DNA from: Stenotrophomonas maltophilia
Lineage (GTDB): Bacteria; Pseudomonadota; Gammaproteobacteria; Xanthomonadales; Xanthomonadaceae
DNA: 38,002 nucleotides
Direction of reading: 5' to 3'
Assembly (NCBI RefSeq): GCF_013464485.1
Contig: NZ_RAUX01000016.1
Coordinates: 34,356 to 72,357, forward strand
Part shown: in pieces, positions 16,628 through 25,823 of the stretch
How the letters are laid out: the number at the start of each line of letters is the position of its first letter
Position numbering within the stretch: the stretch's first letter is position 1
Translations under genes and position numbers: made by a program
Notes under the pieces: generated by a model
Database searches by the model: none
What the model was told of the DNA's origin: nothing
What the model saw: only the letters and a program-made list of their open reading frames with translations

Positions 16628-17050
16628 TCAGCGCAGGGTGATGTCGATGGCAGCGCCGGCGGCCGGCACGTCGACGCGCGCCTCGTCGAAGGTCGGCTTG
16701 CGCATCACCTGCGGGTTGTTGCTGAAGCCGTAGCCTTCCACCGGCATGCCGACCAGGTTGGTGTCGAGCTTGCCGTTGTCGTTCTCGTCGTGGGTGAGCA
16801 GCACGGCATAGCTGCCGGCCGGCACGCCCTTGAACGTGAAGTGGGCGCTGTCGCCGCTGGGCGCCGCCTGCTGGGCCTGCACGGGCTTGGCCTTGCCGTC
16901 CCAGGCGGCAGCGCTGTCGACCAGCGCAACGCGCAGGGTGCCGGTCTGCACGCGGACGTCGTGCACGGTCAGGGCCAGGTCGGCGGCGTGGGCACTGCCG
17001 GCCAGGGACAGGGTAGTCAGGGCGGTGCTGAGCAGGGCGGTGCGGATCAT
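16628..17050 (-). CDS. DUF2141 secreted protein
   Basis: Encodes 140 residues with a signal peptide (MIRTALLSTALTTLSLAGSAHA). The mature part is an all-beta domain with the DUF2141 hallmarks FKGVPAGSYAVLLTHDENDN and GKLDTNLVGMPVEGYGFSNN; the Asp/Asn-rich loop suggests calcium binding. No biochemical function is established. It is the first gene of a unit with the carotenoid oxygenase, whose start is 26 nt downstream; both products are predicted extracytoplasmic, so they may act together. It is divergent from the histidine kinase at 17217 across 166 bp. Confidence 0.88.
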   Translation of the reverse strand: MIRTALLSTALTTLSLAGSAHAADLALTVHDVRVQTGTLRVALVDSAAAWDGKAKPVQAQQAAPSGDSAHFTFKGVPAGSYAVLLTHDENDNGKLDTNLVGMPVEGYGFSNNPQVMRKPTFDEARVDVPAAGAAIDITLR

Positions 17051-17216
17051 GGCAGTGGCTCCGGAAAAGGACGTGGTGGTGTGCTGCGGTGTGCAGCCAG
17101 TCTGCGCGGGGCACAGCGCCGGGTTCAGGGCCAGTGGTCATCGATTCGACGTGCCAGAAGTCACTTTCTGCGTTGGACCCATTGCCGGCTGCAGTCGCGG
17201 CCGTCAGCATCGGGTC

Positions 17217-18317
17217 ATGCCCAGCCTGTTCCGTCACCTGTTGCGTCCCCTCAGCCTCGCCGGTCTGGTCACCGTGCTGGTGGTGGGCCTGTCATTCGGC
17301 GTGCAGGGCCCCGTTGCCGGCCCCAGCCAGGGGTTGCTCGGTACGTTCCTGCTGCTGTTCGTGGTGCACGGGTGGGTGGCCATGCAGACCCGCGCGCGCG
17401 CGGTGGCCGCAGTGCTGCAGGCCGTGCTGGCGATCGCGCTGGTCGCCCTGCAGCCGCGCACCGGAACCGCACCGGTACTGCTGGTGGTGCTGGTGGCGCA
17501 GCTGGCCGAGCATTGGCCACCGCGCTTTGTATTGGGTGTTGCACTGGTGGCCAACCTCGCCATGTATCTCGTGCTTCGCCACAGTGGCTTCACCCAGCCG
17601 TTGCTGGTGGTGCTGCTGTATGGCGGCTTCCAGGCGTTCGCCGCACTGACCGCGCACTACGCACGCAGCACCGCGTTGGCCCGTGACGACCTGGCCCGCG
17701 TCAATGCCGATCTTCTGGCCACGCGTGCGCTGCTGGCCGACAGCGCACGCGATGCCGAGCGCCTGCGCCTGGCGCGCGAACTGCACGATGTGGCCGGCCA
17801 CAAACTCACCGCGATGCGCTTGAACCTGCGTGCGCTTGCAGCCGAACCCGTGCTGGCAGGGCGCGAAGGGTTGGTGCTGGCCGAGCAGCTGGCCGGTGAG
17901 CTGCTGGCCGACATCCGTCAGGTGGTGCAATCGATGCGCGACGACCGCGGCCTCGATCTGGCGACCGCACTGCACGCGCTGGCTGCTCCGTTCCCGCGCC
18001 CGTCGCTGCAACTGCGCATCGGCGAGGGCGTACGCGTGACCGACCCGCTGCTGGCAGAGACCGTCCTGCGCCTGGTGCAGGAAGCGCTGACCAATGCCGC
18101 CCGGCACGGCAACGCAGACACCGTCTGGTTGACGATCAACGAAGAGGACTCCCGGTTGCGCATCGATATACGTGATGACGGCCAGCGCGCCGAACGTATC
18201 CGCGAGGGCAACGGCATCGCCGGCATGCGCGAGCGTCTGGCGGCGGTACGCGGCCAGCTGGAACTGGCCCGCACCGCACAGGGCGGCATGCATCTGACTG
18301 CCTGGGTGCCGGCATGA
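17217..18317 (+). CDS. Sensor histidine kinase, NarL/DesK type
   Basis: Encodes 366 residues from ATG at 17217. Four to five membrane helices fill residues 12-145 with no large periplasmic domain, so the signal is probably sensed in or at the membrane. A short linker leads to the HisKA_3 dimerisation motif RLARELHDVAGHKLTAMRLN with phospho-accepting His190. The ATPase domain has the N box VQEALTNAARHG and the G box IRDDGQ...NGIAGMRERL. The architecture resembles DesK-type kinases. It overlaps the response regulator by 4 nt (ATGA). Its divergent position next to the DUF2141/oxygenase unit makes that unit a possible target. Confidence 0.93.
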   Translation: MPSLFRHLLRPLSLAGLVTVLVVGLSFGVQGPVAGPSQGLLGTFLLLFVVHGWVAMQTRARAVAAVLQAVLAIALVALQPRTGTAPVLLVVLVAQLAEHWPPRFVLGVALVANLAMYLVLRHSGFTQPLLVVLLYGGFQAFAALTAHYARSTALARDDLARVNADLLATRALLADSARDAERLRLARELHDVAGHKLTAMRLNLRALAAEPVLAGREGLVLAEQLAGELLADIRQVVQSMRDDRGLDLATALHALAAPFPRPSLQLRIGEGVRVTDPLLAETVLRLVQEALTNAARHGNADTVWLTINEEDSRLRIDIRDDGQRAERIREGNGIAGMRERLAAVRGQLELARTAQGGMHLTAWVPA

Positions 18318-18952
18318 GCGGCGGCGCGATCCGTGTTGCCTTGGCCGACGACCAGGCGCTGGTCCGCGCGGGCCTGCGCGCGCTGTTGCAGGGCCTGGGC
18401 GTGGACGTGATGCTGGAAGCCGAAGACGGCCAAGCGCTGCTGGATGCGCTGTCCACCCAGCGCGTGGACGTCGTGCTCAGTGACATCCGGATGCCCGGGA
18501 TGGATGGCATCGAGGCGCTGCGACAACTGCGCGCACGCGGCGACGCCACGCCATGGCTGCTGCTGACCACCTTCGATGAGAGTGATCTGCTGCTGCGCGC
18601 CAGCGAGGCAGGCGCTCAGGGATTCCTGCTCAAGGACGCGGCACCGGCCGACCTGCGCGAGGCGATCGAGCGCGTTGCCGCCGGCGAGACCCTGCTGCTG
18701 CCGGTCAGCACCGAGCCGGTGCGCGCCCGCTACCGCTTCCATGACGAAGCACCGCCCACCGACACCTTCGGCGAGCGGGAAGTGGCGATCCTGCGCCTGC
18801 TGGCCGGTGGCTACAGCAACAAGGAGATTGCGCGCAGCCTGTTCCTGGCCGAGGGTACGGTGAAGAACTATGTCTCGGCCATCCTCGACAAGCTCGGTAC
18901 CCGCGACCGCACCCGCGCGGTGCTGAAGGCGATTACCCTGCGCATCATCTGA
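18314..18952 (+). CDS. NarL/FixJ family response regulator
   Basis: Encodes 212 residues. The receiver domain (about 1-125) contains LADDQALVRAGLRALLQ, phospho-acceptor Asp57 in VVLSDIRMPGMDG, the conserved Thr (LLTTFDES) and Lys (GFLLKDAAP). The C-terminal LuxR-type helix-turn-helix is FGEREVAILRLLAGGYSNKE followed by IARSLFLAEGTVKNYVS. The 4-nt overlap with the kinase shows they are an expressed pair. It is a transcriptional activator or repressor whose regulon is unknown. Confidence 0.95.
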   Translation: MSGGAIRVALADDQALVRAGLRALLQGLGVDVMLEAEDGQALLDALSTQRVDVVLSDIRMPGMDGIEALRQLRARGDATPWLLLTTFDESDLLLRASEAGAQGFLLKDAAPADLREAIERVAAGETLLLPVSTEPVRARYRFHDEAPPTDTFGEREVAILRLLAGGYSNKEIARSLFLAEGTVKNYVSAILDKLGTRDRTRAVLKAITLRII

Positions 18953-18974
18953 GTTGCCGGCATCAGGAAAAAGC

Positions 18975-19346
18975 ATGAACCCGATCCTGCACGTTGAGAT
19001 CCCTGTCAGTGACCTGGCCCGTGCCATCGGGTTCTACCAGCAATGGCTGCAGGTGGACGTGGACGAGCCGATCCTGTTGCACGACTGCCGGATGGCGTAC
19101 CTGCCGTTCGCCGACGACGCGGGCGGCGCCAGCATGGCGCTGGTGCAAGGCGCGGACTACCGGCCCTCCGAGCAGGGCGCGCGCATCTACATCGGCGTGG
19201 ACGACCTGGGTGCCAGCCTCTCGCGCGCGCTGCAGGCAGGTGCCGAACTGCGCTTCGGTCCAGCCGATGCAGGCGAATGGCGCGTGGCCGAGATCCGCGA
19301 CAGCGAAGGCAACCGCATCGCGCTGCAGGCCCGGGTGGTTCTGTAG
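18975..19346 (+). CDS. VOC family protein (glyoxalase/bleomycin-resistance fold)
   Basis: Encodes 123 residues from ATG at 18975, with AGGAAA just upstream; an earlier in-frame TTG at 18954 has no such site. The single VOC beta-alpha-beta module is shown by ILHVEIPVSDLARAIGFYQQ, MALVQGADYRPSEQGARIYI and AEIRDSEGNRIALQA. One His and one Glu of the usual metal-binding positions are visible. The substrate is unknown; such proteins may be lyases, dioxygenases or binders. It lies 22 nt after the response regulator and may share its transcript. Its TAG stop codon is the TAG of a SMAG repeat. Confidence 0.85.
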   Translation: MNPILHVEIPVSDLARAIGFYQQWLQVDVDEPILLHDCRMAYLPFADDAGGASMALVQGADYRPSEQGARIYIGVDDLGASLSRALQAGAELRFGPADAGEWRVAEIRDSEGNRIALQARVVL

Positions 19347-19415
19347 AGCCGAGCCCACGCTCGGCTGCTGTTGGCCCAGCCGCCCAAGCTCAGCCGAGCA
19401 TGGGCTCGGCTCTAC
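19343..19415. repeat. Inverted pair of SMAG/REP elements supplying two stop codons
   Basis: The forward unit GTAGAGCCGAGCCCACGCTC starts at 19343. The inverted unit, CGAGCATGGGCTCGGCTCTAC minus its first base, ends at 19415. The TAG at 19344-19346 ends the VOC gene, and the TAG on the other strand (19414-19412) ends the N-acetyltransferase gene. Both convergent genes thus finish inside the repeat. Confidence 0.88.
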
Positions 19416-20251
19416 AAGATCGCGGCACGTGAGCGCTGCAGCCAGTCGTTGATCGCCGGGTCCAGTCGTGGGTCGTCGGGCAGTTGCATGCCGAAACGCT
19501 GCTGCAGCACCTCGCGCACATCGCCGACATCGTGCAGCGGGCGCTTGTCGGGCGCCTGCCCGGGCCGGTACTCGGTGTAGTTGCCGCTGCCGATGGTGCG
19601 GCGCCAGTCCGGTCCGGTCAGAGAGGCGCGCAGCTGGCCGGGGAAGCTCGAATCCGGATGCGTGCACACGTACCAGTTGCCCACCACGTTGTCGATCGGT
19701 GCAGGCACCTGCAGATCGAAGCGGTACATCGCCCGCCAGCCATCGCTGGATTCGGCTGACAGCACGAAGTCGCCCTCCTCGGGCAGGCGCTGCAGCAGAT
19801 AGCGCTCGTGCGGGGTGGCCTGCGGTTGCGCATCGTGCAGGCGCAGTGGCACGGTCGGGGTCAGGCTGCCGAATCCGGCGTCCACCAGCCAGTCGTCGCC
19901 GTCCACCTGCACGCGCAGGAGCAGATGGGTCCGTGCGGTCAGCTCGCTGTCCTGTGCGGCCAGCAGTACACGTGCACTGAGCGGCTGCGCATCGAAGCCC
20001 AGGGCCTGCAGCAGGGCCAGCAGGCCGCCATTGAGTTCGAAGCAGTAGCCGCCGCGACGGTCGTCGAGCAGTTTGCGCTGCACGCTTTCCAGGTCGATCG
20101 GCACCGCGTCGCGCAGCAGGCAGCTGAGGGTCTCGAACGGCAGCAGCGCGTTGTGGCGCTGCTGCAGCAGGGTCAGTCCGGCCAGGGTCAGTGGTGGCGG
20201 CGCATCCAGCTGCAGGCGTTGCAGGTAGCGCGGGACATCAAGCGTCGTCAT
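19412..20251 (-). CDS. Arylamine N-acetyltransferase
   Basis: Encodes 279 residues from ATG at 20251 ([14 protein letters not shown]); the longer frame to 20575 is rejected because NAT proteins start here. The enzyme moves an acetyl group from acetyl-CoA to arylamines and hydrazines in the cytoplasm. The catalytic triad is clear: Cys70 in [11 protein letters not shown], His109 in [10 protein letters not shown] and Asp124 in WLVDAGFG. Length fits the family. A GC-rich, weak ribosome site precedes it. It is divergent from the chemoreceptor gene, and its TAG stop lies in a SMAG repeat. Confidence 0.94.
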   Translation of the reverse strand: MTTLDVPRYLQRLQLDAPPPLTLAGLTLLQQRHNALLPFETLSCLLRDAVPIDLESVQRKLLDDRRGGYCFELNGGLLALLQALGFDAQPLSARVLLAAQDSELTARTHLLLRVQVDGDDWLVDAGFGSLTPTVPLRLHDAQPQATPHERYLLQRLPEEGDFVLSAESSDGWRAMYRFDLQVPAPIDNVVGNWYVCTHPDSSFPGQLRASLTGPDWRRTIGSGNYTEYRPGQAPDKRPLHDVGDVREVLQQRFGMQLPDDPRLDPAINDWLQRSRAAIL

Positions 20252-20398
20252 GGCGGCACCGGGCGGGGGAGGGAGGTCCACTTTGCTCCCCCAACCGGGG
20301 TTGAGGTCAAGCGCGGCGCCCGTGTCATGCCCCCGTCGTCTGCACCCGGTACAAAGGCCGCGTCCACCCGCGACGGGGGGCCCGGGCGAAGAAAGCGC

Positions 20399-20425
20399 TA
20401 AAGTTGCCCTGAATCCGGCCGATAC
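20399..20425 (+). promoter_or_regulatory. FliA (sigma-28) flagellar promoter
   Basis: TAAAGTT (20399-20405) with one more base, then 11 bases, then GCCGATAC (20418-20425). The sigma-28 consensus is TAAAGTTT-N11-GCCGATAA; this site differs at one base in each half and has the exact spacing. It ends 28 nt before the start of a chemoreceptor gene, the expected class of target. Confidence 0.88.
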
Positions 20426-20453
20426 AGGTGCGTCTTTCCGCCTGGAGTCTGTC

Positions 20454-22994
20454 ATGTCGGCCGTTGTCCCCCACCTCCGGTCCCTGCGCACGCGCCTTGC
20501 TGCGTTGCTCTCGGCATCCCCCGGGCTGCTGCGCTGGCTGCAGCCGCATCGGCTCAGCGTGGCCAACAAGCTCAAGGCGACCCTGTGGGTCTGTGGCCTG
20601 GGCCTGGTGGCGATCGCCGCTGTCTACGCCTGGACTGGCCATGCCAACGCACTGGCTGCACGCAGCCAGGCCAGCTACCAGCGCGGCAGCGATCTGGCCG
20701 CCAGCCTGTCCACGCGGGTGGCCGAAGCGCGTCGCCTGCAGACCCAGTATGCACGCAGTTTCGATGATGCTGACCGCGCACAGCTGTTGGCCACGCAGAA
20801 GGCATTGCAGGCCGATCTGCAGGCGCTGCGCGCGACGCCGATGGATGCTGGCCGGCGCAAGGCCCTGCAGGCGCTGACCGAAGCCGCCGACGCGTTCTCG
20901 CAGGGTGTGGCCGCCCTGTTCGAACGTGTCGACGAGATGGGTCGTGGTGATGCCGGCCTCGCCGCGCAGCTGCAGCAGGCCGCCGATACCCTGCAGGTAC
21001 AGGTGGATGCGCTGCAGCGGCCGTCGCTGGCGCTGTCCCTGCAGAAGATGCGGAGGCAGGAGGCACTGCTGCTGCTCGATGGTGATTCCACCCACGCCGA
21101 CCGTGCCAGCGAGGAGAAGCTGCCGTTCGATCTCGCGCTGGCCGGCCTGCCTACCGATGTGCAGGATGCCCTGCGTGGCGGGATGGAGGGCTATCAGGGC
21201 GCCCTGCTGGGTTACACCGCCGCCCGCGTCGGCCTGGACGTGGAGGCGCAGTCGCTGCTGGATACCGCTGCTGGCGTCGCGCCGGCATTGGCCGCCTTCC
21301 AGCAGGCGCAGGTGGCGGCGTTGGCCAAGGCGCAGGCGCGCCAGCAGGCCGGTGCGCGCACCATGAGCGTGCTGTTCGCACTCACGCTGCTGTTGGTTGC
21401 TGGTGTACTGATCACCAGCCTGGTCCTGGTCCTGCGCGCGGTGCGCCAGCCGATCCAGGACACCCTGCGTTTCGCCAGCGACATCGCCGACGATCGCCTG
21501 GACACCACCCTGCGCATCTACAACGTCAACGATGAAATCGGCCAGCTGGCCCAGCGGCTGGTCGACATGCAGCAGCGCCTGCGCACGCGCATCGAGACCG
21601 AGCGTGCGGTGGCGCGCGGCAACACCCGTGTGCGACAGGCATTGGACAGCGCGCAGACCGGGCTGATGGTGATCGATGCGGAAGGGCAGGTCGCCTACGC
21701 CAACCCGGCACTGCTGCTGCAGCTCGAGCGCCAGATCGAAGAGCTGGTGGGCAGCGACGCGGCACGCCTGCATCCAGTGCTGGGCAACCTGGCCAGCGTG
21801 CGCCAACGTGAGGAGCGCGAGATCGGGCATGCAGGGGTGCGCTACCAGCTGATCGCCAACGCCATCATCGACGAAGGTCAGTTCCTTGGCGTGGCGGTGG
21901 AATGGCGCAGCCGTGCGCTGGAAACCCTGTTGGAAACCGAAGTGGCCGCGCTGGTCGACGCCGCTGCTTACGGTGACCTGCACGGGCGCATCGCGCTGGA
22001 GGGCAAGCAGGGCTTCGTTCTTACCCTGTCGACCAGCATCAATCGCCTGCTTGCCACCTTTGAAACCAACCTCGGCGACCTGCAGGCACTGCTGGCCGCG
22101 CTGGCCAGCGGTGACCTCAGCGTACGCATGGAGGGTGAACTGCAGGGGGTGTTCGCGCGCATGCGCGACGATGCCAATGCCACCGTCGCTCAGCTCGGCC
22201 GCATCGTCACCCGCATCCAGCACGCAACCGCCAGCCTCGATACCGGTGTTGGCGAGATCGTTGCCGGCCATCACGACCTCTCGCAGCGCACCGAACAACA
22301 GGTGGCCAACCTGGAGGAGACTGCCGCATCGATGCATGAGCTGACCGATACGGTGGGTCGCAACGCGGATGCGGCGGGGCGTGCCGATGCGCTGGTCAAG
22401 GGCGCTGCTGAGGTGGCGCATCGCGGTGGTGAGGCGGTCGGCCAGGTGGTGGCGACCATGCATGGCATCAGCGAGGCATCACGCCGGATCGGCGATATCA
22501 CCCAGCTGATCGATGGCATCGCTTTCCAGACCAACATCCTTGCGCTCAACGCGGCCGTGGAGGCTGCACGCGCGGGCGAGCAGGGCCGCAGCTTTGCCGT
22601 GGTGGCGGCCGAAGTACGCCTGCTGGCCCAGCGCAGTGCAGAGGCTGCCAAGCAGATCAAGGGATTGATCGAGGATTCGGTGGCGCGTGTGGGCCAGGGC
22701 AACCAGCAGGCCGAACAGGCCGGCACCACGATGGGCGAGATTGTCGGCAGCGTGCAGCAGCTGGCGGATCTGCTGGCCGGTATCCGCAGCGCGTCGCAGG
22801 ACCAGCATGCCGGCATCGCCCAGGTGAACCAGACCATCGTGCAGATGGAGGCCAGTACCCAGCGCAACGCCAGCCTGGTGGAAGAGGCTGGTGCTTCGAC
22901 AGCGCAGATGCAGGCGCAGGTGCATGCGCTGGCCGAAGCGGTGGGCGCGTTCCGTCTGCAGTCGATGCCACAGGCGCGCGCTGCGGCGGCCTAG
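20454..22994 (+). CDS. Methyl-accepting chemotaxis protein with HAMP and PAS domains
   Basis: Encodes 846 residues from ATG at 20454 (GGAG upstream). Order: membrane helix 1 (about 44-60); a long, mostly helical periplasmic domain (61-300); helix 2 (304-327); HAMP (328-380); a PAS-like domain (391-485, [20 protein letters not shown]); a second HAMP-like region (about 535-590); and the signalling hairpin, with methylation-type sequence [10 protein letters not shown] and the tip [20 protein letters not shown] followed by [19 protein letters not shown]. It relays ligand or redox cues to CheA/CheW. The PAS domain hints at a second, cytoplasmic input. No other chemotaxis gene is nearby, so it is an orphan receptor, switched on with the flagellar regulon by the FliA promoter upstream. 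Confidence 0.94.
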   Translation: MSAVVPHLRSLRTRLAALLSASPGLLRWLQPHRLSVANKLKATLWVCGLGLVAIAAVYAWTGHANALAARSQASYQRGSDLAASLSTRVAEARRLQTQYARSFDDADRAQLLATQKALQADLQALRATPMDAGRRKALQALTEAADAFSQGVAALFERVDEMGRGDAGLAAQLQQAADTLQVQVDALQRPSLALSLQKMRRQEALLLLDGDSTHADRASEEKLPFDLALAGLPTDVQDALRGGMEGYQGALLGYTAARVGLDVEAQSLLDTAAGVAPALAAFQQAQVAALAKAQARQQAGARTMSVLFALTLLLVAGVLITSLVLVLRAVRQPIQDTLRFASDIADDRLDTTLRIYNVNDEIGQLAQRLVDMQQRLRTRIETERAVARGNTRVRQALDSAQTGLMVIDAEGQVAYANPALLLQLERQIEELVGSDAARLHPVLGNLASVRQREEREIGHAGVRYQLIANAIIDEGQFLGVAVEWRSRALETLLETEVAALVDAAAYGDLHGRIALEGKQGFVLTLSTSINRLLATFETNLGDLQALLAALASGDLSVRMEGELQGVFARMRDDANATVAQLGRIVTRIQHATASLDTGVGEIVAGHHDLSQRTEQQVANLEETAASMHELTDTVGRNADAAGRADALVKGAAEVAHRGGEAVGQVVATMHGISEASRRIGDITQLIDGIAFQTNILALNAAVEAARAGEQGRSFAVVAAEVRLLAQRSAEAAKQIKGLIEDSVARVGQGNQQAEQAGTTMGEIVGSVQQLADLLAGIRSASQDQHAGIAQVNQTIVQMEASTQRNASLVEEAGASTAQMQAQVHALAEAVGAFRLQSMPQARAAAA

Positions 22995-23025
22995 CCTGCG
23001 GTTCCTTGTCGGCTGGCCGGGAATC

Positions 23026-23091
23026 AGCCGAGCGTAGGCTCGGCTCTACATCGGCTGCAGGAACACTGTAGAGCCGAGCCCATGCTCGGCT
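23026..23091. repeat. Tail-to-tail pair of SMAG/REP elements
   Basis: An inverted unit (AGCCGAGCGTAGGCTCGG to CTAC, 23026-23049) precedes a forward unit (GTAGAGCCGAGCCCATGCTC, from 23068). The GTAG heads face each other, the opposite order to the pair at 19343. It lies between convergent genes and may act as transcript end. Confidence 0.8.
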
Positions 23092-23115
23092 CACGCCAGC
23101 GTTCGGAGGCAGGAA

Positions 23116-25638
23116 TCAATACACGTCGCGGCGGTAGCGCCCGTTTTCCAGCAGCGCTTCCACAACATCATCGCCCAGCGCAGCGCGCAGCACCTGGTCC
23201 ACGCCTTCGGCCATGCCCTGCAGCGAGCCGCAGACATGGATCACCGCACCACGCTGCATCCACTCGCGCAGCGCGTCTGCGGCTGCATGCAGGTGATCCT
23301 GCACGTAACCACCTTCGCCATCGCGCGAGAACGCCAGGTCCACCCGCGCAAGATGACCGCTGGCCTGCCAGGCCTCGATCTCGTCGGCGAACAGGAAATC
23401 GTGCGCACGCTGGCGTTCACCAAACAGCAGCCAGTGCCCGTGCTCTCCCGCATGGGCGGCTTCACGCAGCAGGCTGCGCAGGCCGGCGATGCCAGTGCCG
23501 TTGCCGATCAGCACCATCGGTACGCCGGCCACACGGTGGAATCCGGGATTGCGGTGCACGCGGGCGACGATGCTGGCACCGATCGGTGCATGCAACGACA
23601 GCCAACCCGAGCCCAACCCGGCGCGACCTGCCTCGTCCTGTACCAGGCGCACCACCAGTTCCACCGCGCCATCGTCGGGGCATGAAGCGATGGAGTATTC
23701 GCGTCCGGGCAGCATCGGCAATCCGGCCAGCCACAGGCATGGGTCCTGCACCGCCAGTGCGGCATCGGCATCGGGTAGTTCGCGTTCGCTGGCCAACGCC
23801 AGCAGCGTGCGTGCAGCGCCGTCGGCCAGCAGCGGCTGCAGTGGATCCAGCCCATGTGCATTCAACACGGTGCTGGCATGCCGTGCGTTGTGACGGGGGG
23901 CGATATGCAGGATGTCGCCCGCCTGCCACTGCACCTCGGCCGGTGCCGCAAGACGGATGCGCCAGATCGCACCGCCGACGCTGCCCGGGTTGAGACGATC
24001 GCGGCCGAGCAGGCGCCACTCGTGCATCTGCGTGGCGGCCGGCAGCACGCTGTCATCGGTGACGATGCCGGACAGCGCGCCCAGCTGCTGCTGCCACTGG
24101 CGCAGTGCGGGTACCGCAGCGGCATCGACATCGATGCGATCGAACAGCGCACGCGCACCGTTGCCCAGCAGCCAGTCATCGACCTGGCGGCCAAAGCCGC
24201 AGTAATGCGGGTACTGGCGGTCACCGAGGGCGAGCAGTCCGAACTGCAGGCCCGACAGATCGGGTGCTTGTGCCAGCAGCCGTCGCGCAGCACCCCGCGC
24301 GGCATCCGGTGGCTCGCCGTCGCCGAAGGTGCTCAGCACGAACAGTGCCTGCGTGGTGCACGCCAGCTGCGCCGTATCGACATGGGCCAGTGGCAGCACC
24401 TGCACCGCATGGCCAGCAGCCTGCAGCTGCGCGGCCGCGCGCCATGCGAGTTGTTCGCCCAGTCCGCTCTGGCTGGCATGCACCACCAGCCACGGCGTGC
24501 CACCGCCATCGGCAGGCGTTGCTGGCAGCGACTGGCGCAGGCCACGCGCGGCGCGCTGGCTGCGTCGGCGGTCCAGGTAGAGCATCCAGCCGGTGATGAA
24601 GAACAGGCTCATGCCCAAACTGCTGAGCATCACCACGACACGCCCGGGCACGCCGAAGTAGCTGCCGGAGTGCAGCGCGAATACGCTGGTGGCCAGCTGC
24701 GCGCCGGCGCCCTGGCGCGCGTAGGGGCGGGCATCGAGCGTGGCACCCGTGCCCGGGTCGAGCTGCAGCAGATCATGCGCGCGGTCATGCTGGCCGCCGC
24801 GCTGCGACGGATCACCGGCCATCACGCGCACATTCAGTACCTGCCCGGGCTTCTCCGGCAGGCGCAGGTCGATGTAGCCGGTGCGCACGCCAGGCAGTGC
24901 ATACAGCGTGGCTTCGATGCGCTCCAGGTTCAGGGCGGCACCGGTGGCGACCTTGTGCTTGGCGGCCGGTGCGACGCCCAGCAGGGTGTTGGCGGCGCTG
25001 CGGTACCAGTCGAACGACCACCACAGGCCGGTCAGTGCGCTCATCAGGTAGATCAACAGCACCCAGGTGCCGACCACCGAGTGCAGGCTCCACAGGAAGC
25101 CGCGGCCACTGCGCTTCCATTCCACTGCCAGCCAGCTGCGCCAGTGCCACCAGCGGCGGGGCCAGCGAAGGTACAGGCCGGACAGGGTGAAGAACAGTAG
25201 AGCGATGGCGCAGCTGCCGGTGATCCATTTACCGCGCTCGCCGGCGGCGAGGTGGCGATGCAGGTCTTCGACGAAATCGAAGAAGGCCTGTCCCCGCAGG
25301 GCACTGAAGCGCTCGCCGCTGTACGGATCGAAGTACACCCAGTGCTGCTTGCCACCGGCAAAGCGCGCAACCGAGGGTCGCTGCCCGGTGGCGTCGATGC
25401 GCAGGCGTTGCAGTGGGCGGTCACTGCCGGTCTGCAGCAGAGGCATCAGCTCGCTGAGCGCCAGCGGGTGTTGGCCGTCGGCGTGGTGCTCGGCGATTTC
25501 TGCGAAGCCAGGATTGGCTGCACGCAGCAGTTCATCCTCGAAGGACAGCACGGCGCCGCTGAGGCCCATCACGGCCAGTACGGCACCGGCGGTGATGCCT
25601 AGCAGCCAGTGCAGATGGAACAGGACGTTCTTGAACAT
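23116..25638 (-). CDS. PepSY-TM / flavodoxin / ferredoxin-reductase fusion, probable ferric-siderophore reductase
   Basis: Encodes 840 residues. The N-terminal third is a PepSY membrane protein (first helix HWLLGITAGAVLAVMGLSGA, further helices near residues 150, 190 and 340). Next comes a flavodoxin domain (about 375-520; VVHASQSGLGEQLA, LFVLSTFGDGEPPDAA, FGLLALGDRQY). Last is an FAD/NADPH reductase module like the sulfite-reductase alpha subunit (RLAAPAEVQWQAGDILHI, REYSIASCPDDG, MVLIGNGTGIAGLRSLL, VHVCGSL-type end). Electrons would pass from NADPH through the flavins across the membrane, as proposed for PepSY ferric-siderophore reductases. A Fur-like box upstream supports an iron role. It is often annotated sulfite reductase subunit alpha, but no CysI partner is present. 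No good ribosome site is seen on this strand. Confidence 0.88.
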   Translation of the reverse strand: MFKNVLFHLHWLLGITAGAVLAVMGLSGAVLSFEDELLRAANPGFAEIAEHHADGQHPLALSELMPLLQTGSDRPLQRLRIDATGQRPSVARFAGGKQHWVYFDPYSGERFSALRGQAFFDFVEDLHRHLAAGERGKWITGSCAIALLFFTLSGLYLRWPRRWWHWRSWLAVEWKRSGRGFLWSLHSVVGTWVLLIYLMSALTGLWWSFDWYRSAANTLLGVAPAAKHKVATGAALNLERIEATLYALPGVRTGYIDLRLPEKPGQVLNVRVMAGDPSQRGGQHDRAHDLLQLDPGTGATLDARPYARQGAGAQLATSVFALHSGSYFGVPGRVVVMLSSLGMSLFFITGWMLYLDRRRSQRAARGLRQSLPATPADGGGTPWLVVHASQSGLGEQLAWRAAAQLQAAGHAVQVLPLAHVDTAQLACTTQALFVLSTFGDGEPPDAARGAARRLLAQAPDLSGLQFGLLALGDRQYPHYCGFGRQVDDWLLGNGARALFDRIDVDAAAVPALRQWQQQLGALSGIVTDDSVLPAATQMHEWRLLGRDRLNPGSVGGAIWRIRLAAPAEVQWQAGDILHIAPRHNARHASTVLNAHGLDPLQPLLADGAARTLLALASERELPDADAALAVQDPCLWLAGLPMLPGREYSIASCPDDGAVELVVRLVQDEAGRAGLGSGWLSLHAPIGASIVARVHRNPGFHRVAGVPMVLIGNGTGIAGLRSLLREAAHAGEHGHWLLFGERQRAHDFLFADEIEAWQASGHLARVDLAFSRDGEGGYVQDHLHAAADALREWMQRGAVIHVCGSLQGMAEGVDQVLRAALGDDVVEALLENGRYRRDVY

Positions 25639-25684
25639 CGAAGGAGGAGGGCCCGAAAGGCTGCCGCCCGCATCCTGCGCAACA

Positions 25685-25703
25685 GCAAATGAGAATTAGT
25701 CGC
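25685..25703. promoter_or_regulatory. Fur-box-like operator
   Basis: GCAAATGAGAATTAGTCGC lies about 47 bp upstream of the PepSY-reductase start. AATGAGAAT is a strong half of the Fur consensus in this group; the second half is weaker. It would repress the gene when iron is plentiful. Confidence 0.6.
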
Positions 25704-25747
25704 GGAATTCTCCGGGGCGGACGGGCTACGGTCAAGGAGGGTTTTGT

Positions 25748-25769
25748 TGCAGGGCTTTGCAGCCCTGCA
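25748..25769. repeat. Left terminal hairpin of the palindrome island
   Basis: Arms TGCAGGGCT (25748-25756) and AGCCCTGCA (25761-25769) with loop TTGC. A run of T lies on the 5' side for the plus strand, so it is not a standard intrinsic terminator in either direction. Confidence 0.75.
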
Positions 25770-25823
25770 CCCGCTACAAGCCGGAGCAACGTCAACGTCA
25801 AAAGCTGGCTATCCGTAGGTTGG

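Noticed and set aside
15078-17237. Carotenoid oxygenase extended N-terminally to 719 residues
   Set aside because: The true start is the Tat leader at 16601 with GAGG upstream; the extension overlaps the DUF2141 gene in another frame.
20325-22463. 712-codon minus-strand frame antisense to the chemoreceptor
   Set aside because: Repetitive Gln/His/Arg/Gly composition and no recognisable domain; the plus-strand receptor explains the region.
23116-25638. True sulfite reductase flavoprotein (CysJ)
   Set aside because: It has an N-terminal PepSY membrane domain, lacks a cysI neighbour and has a Fur-like site, so an iron-reductase role fits better.
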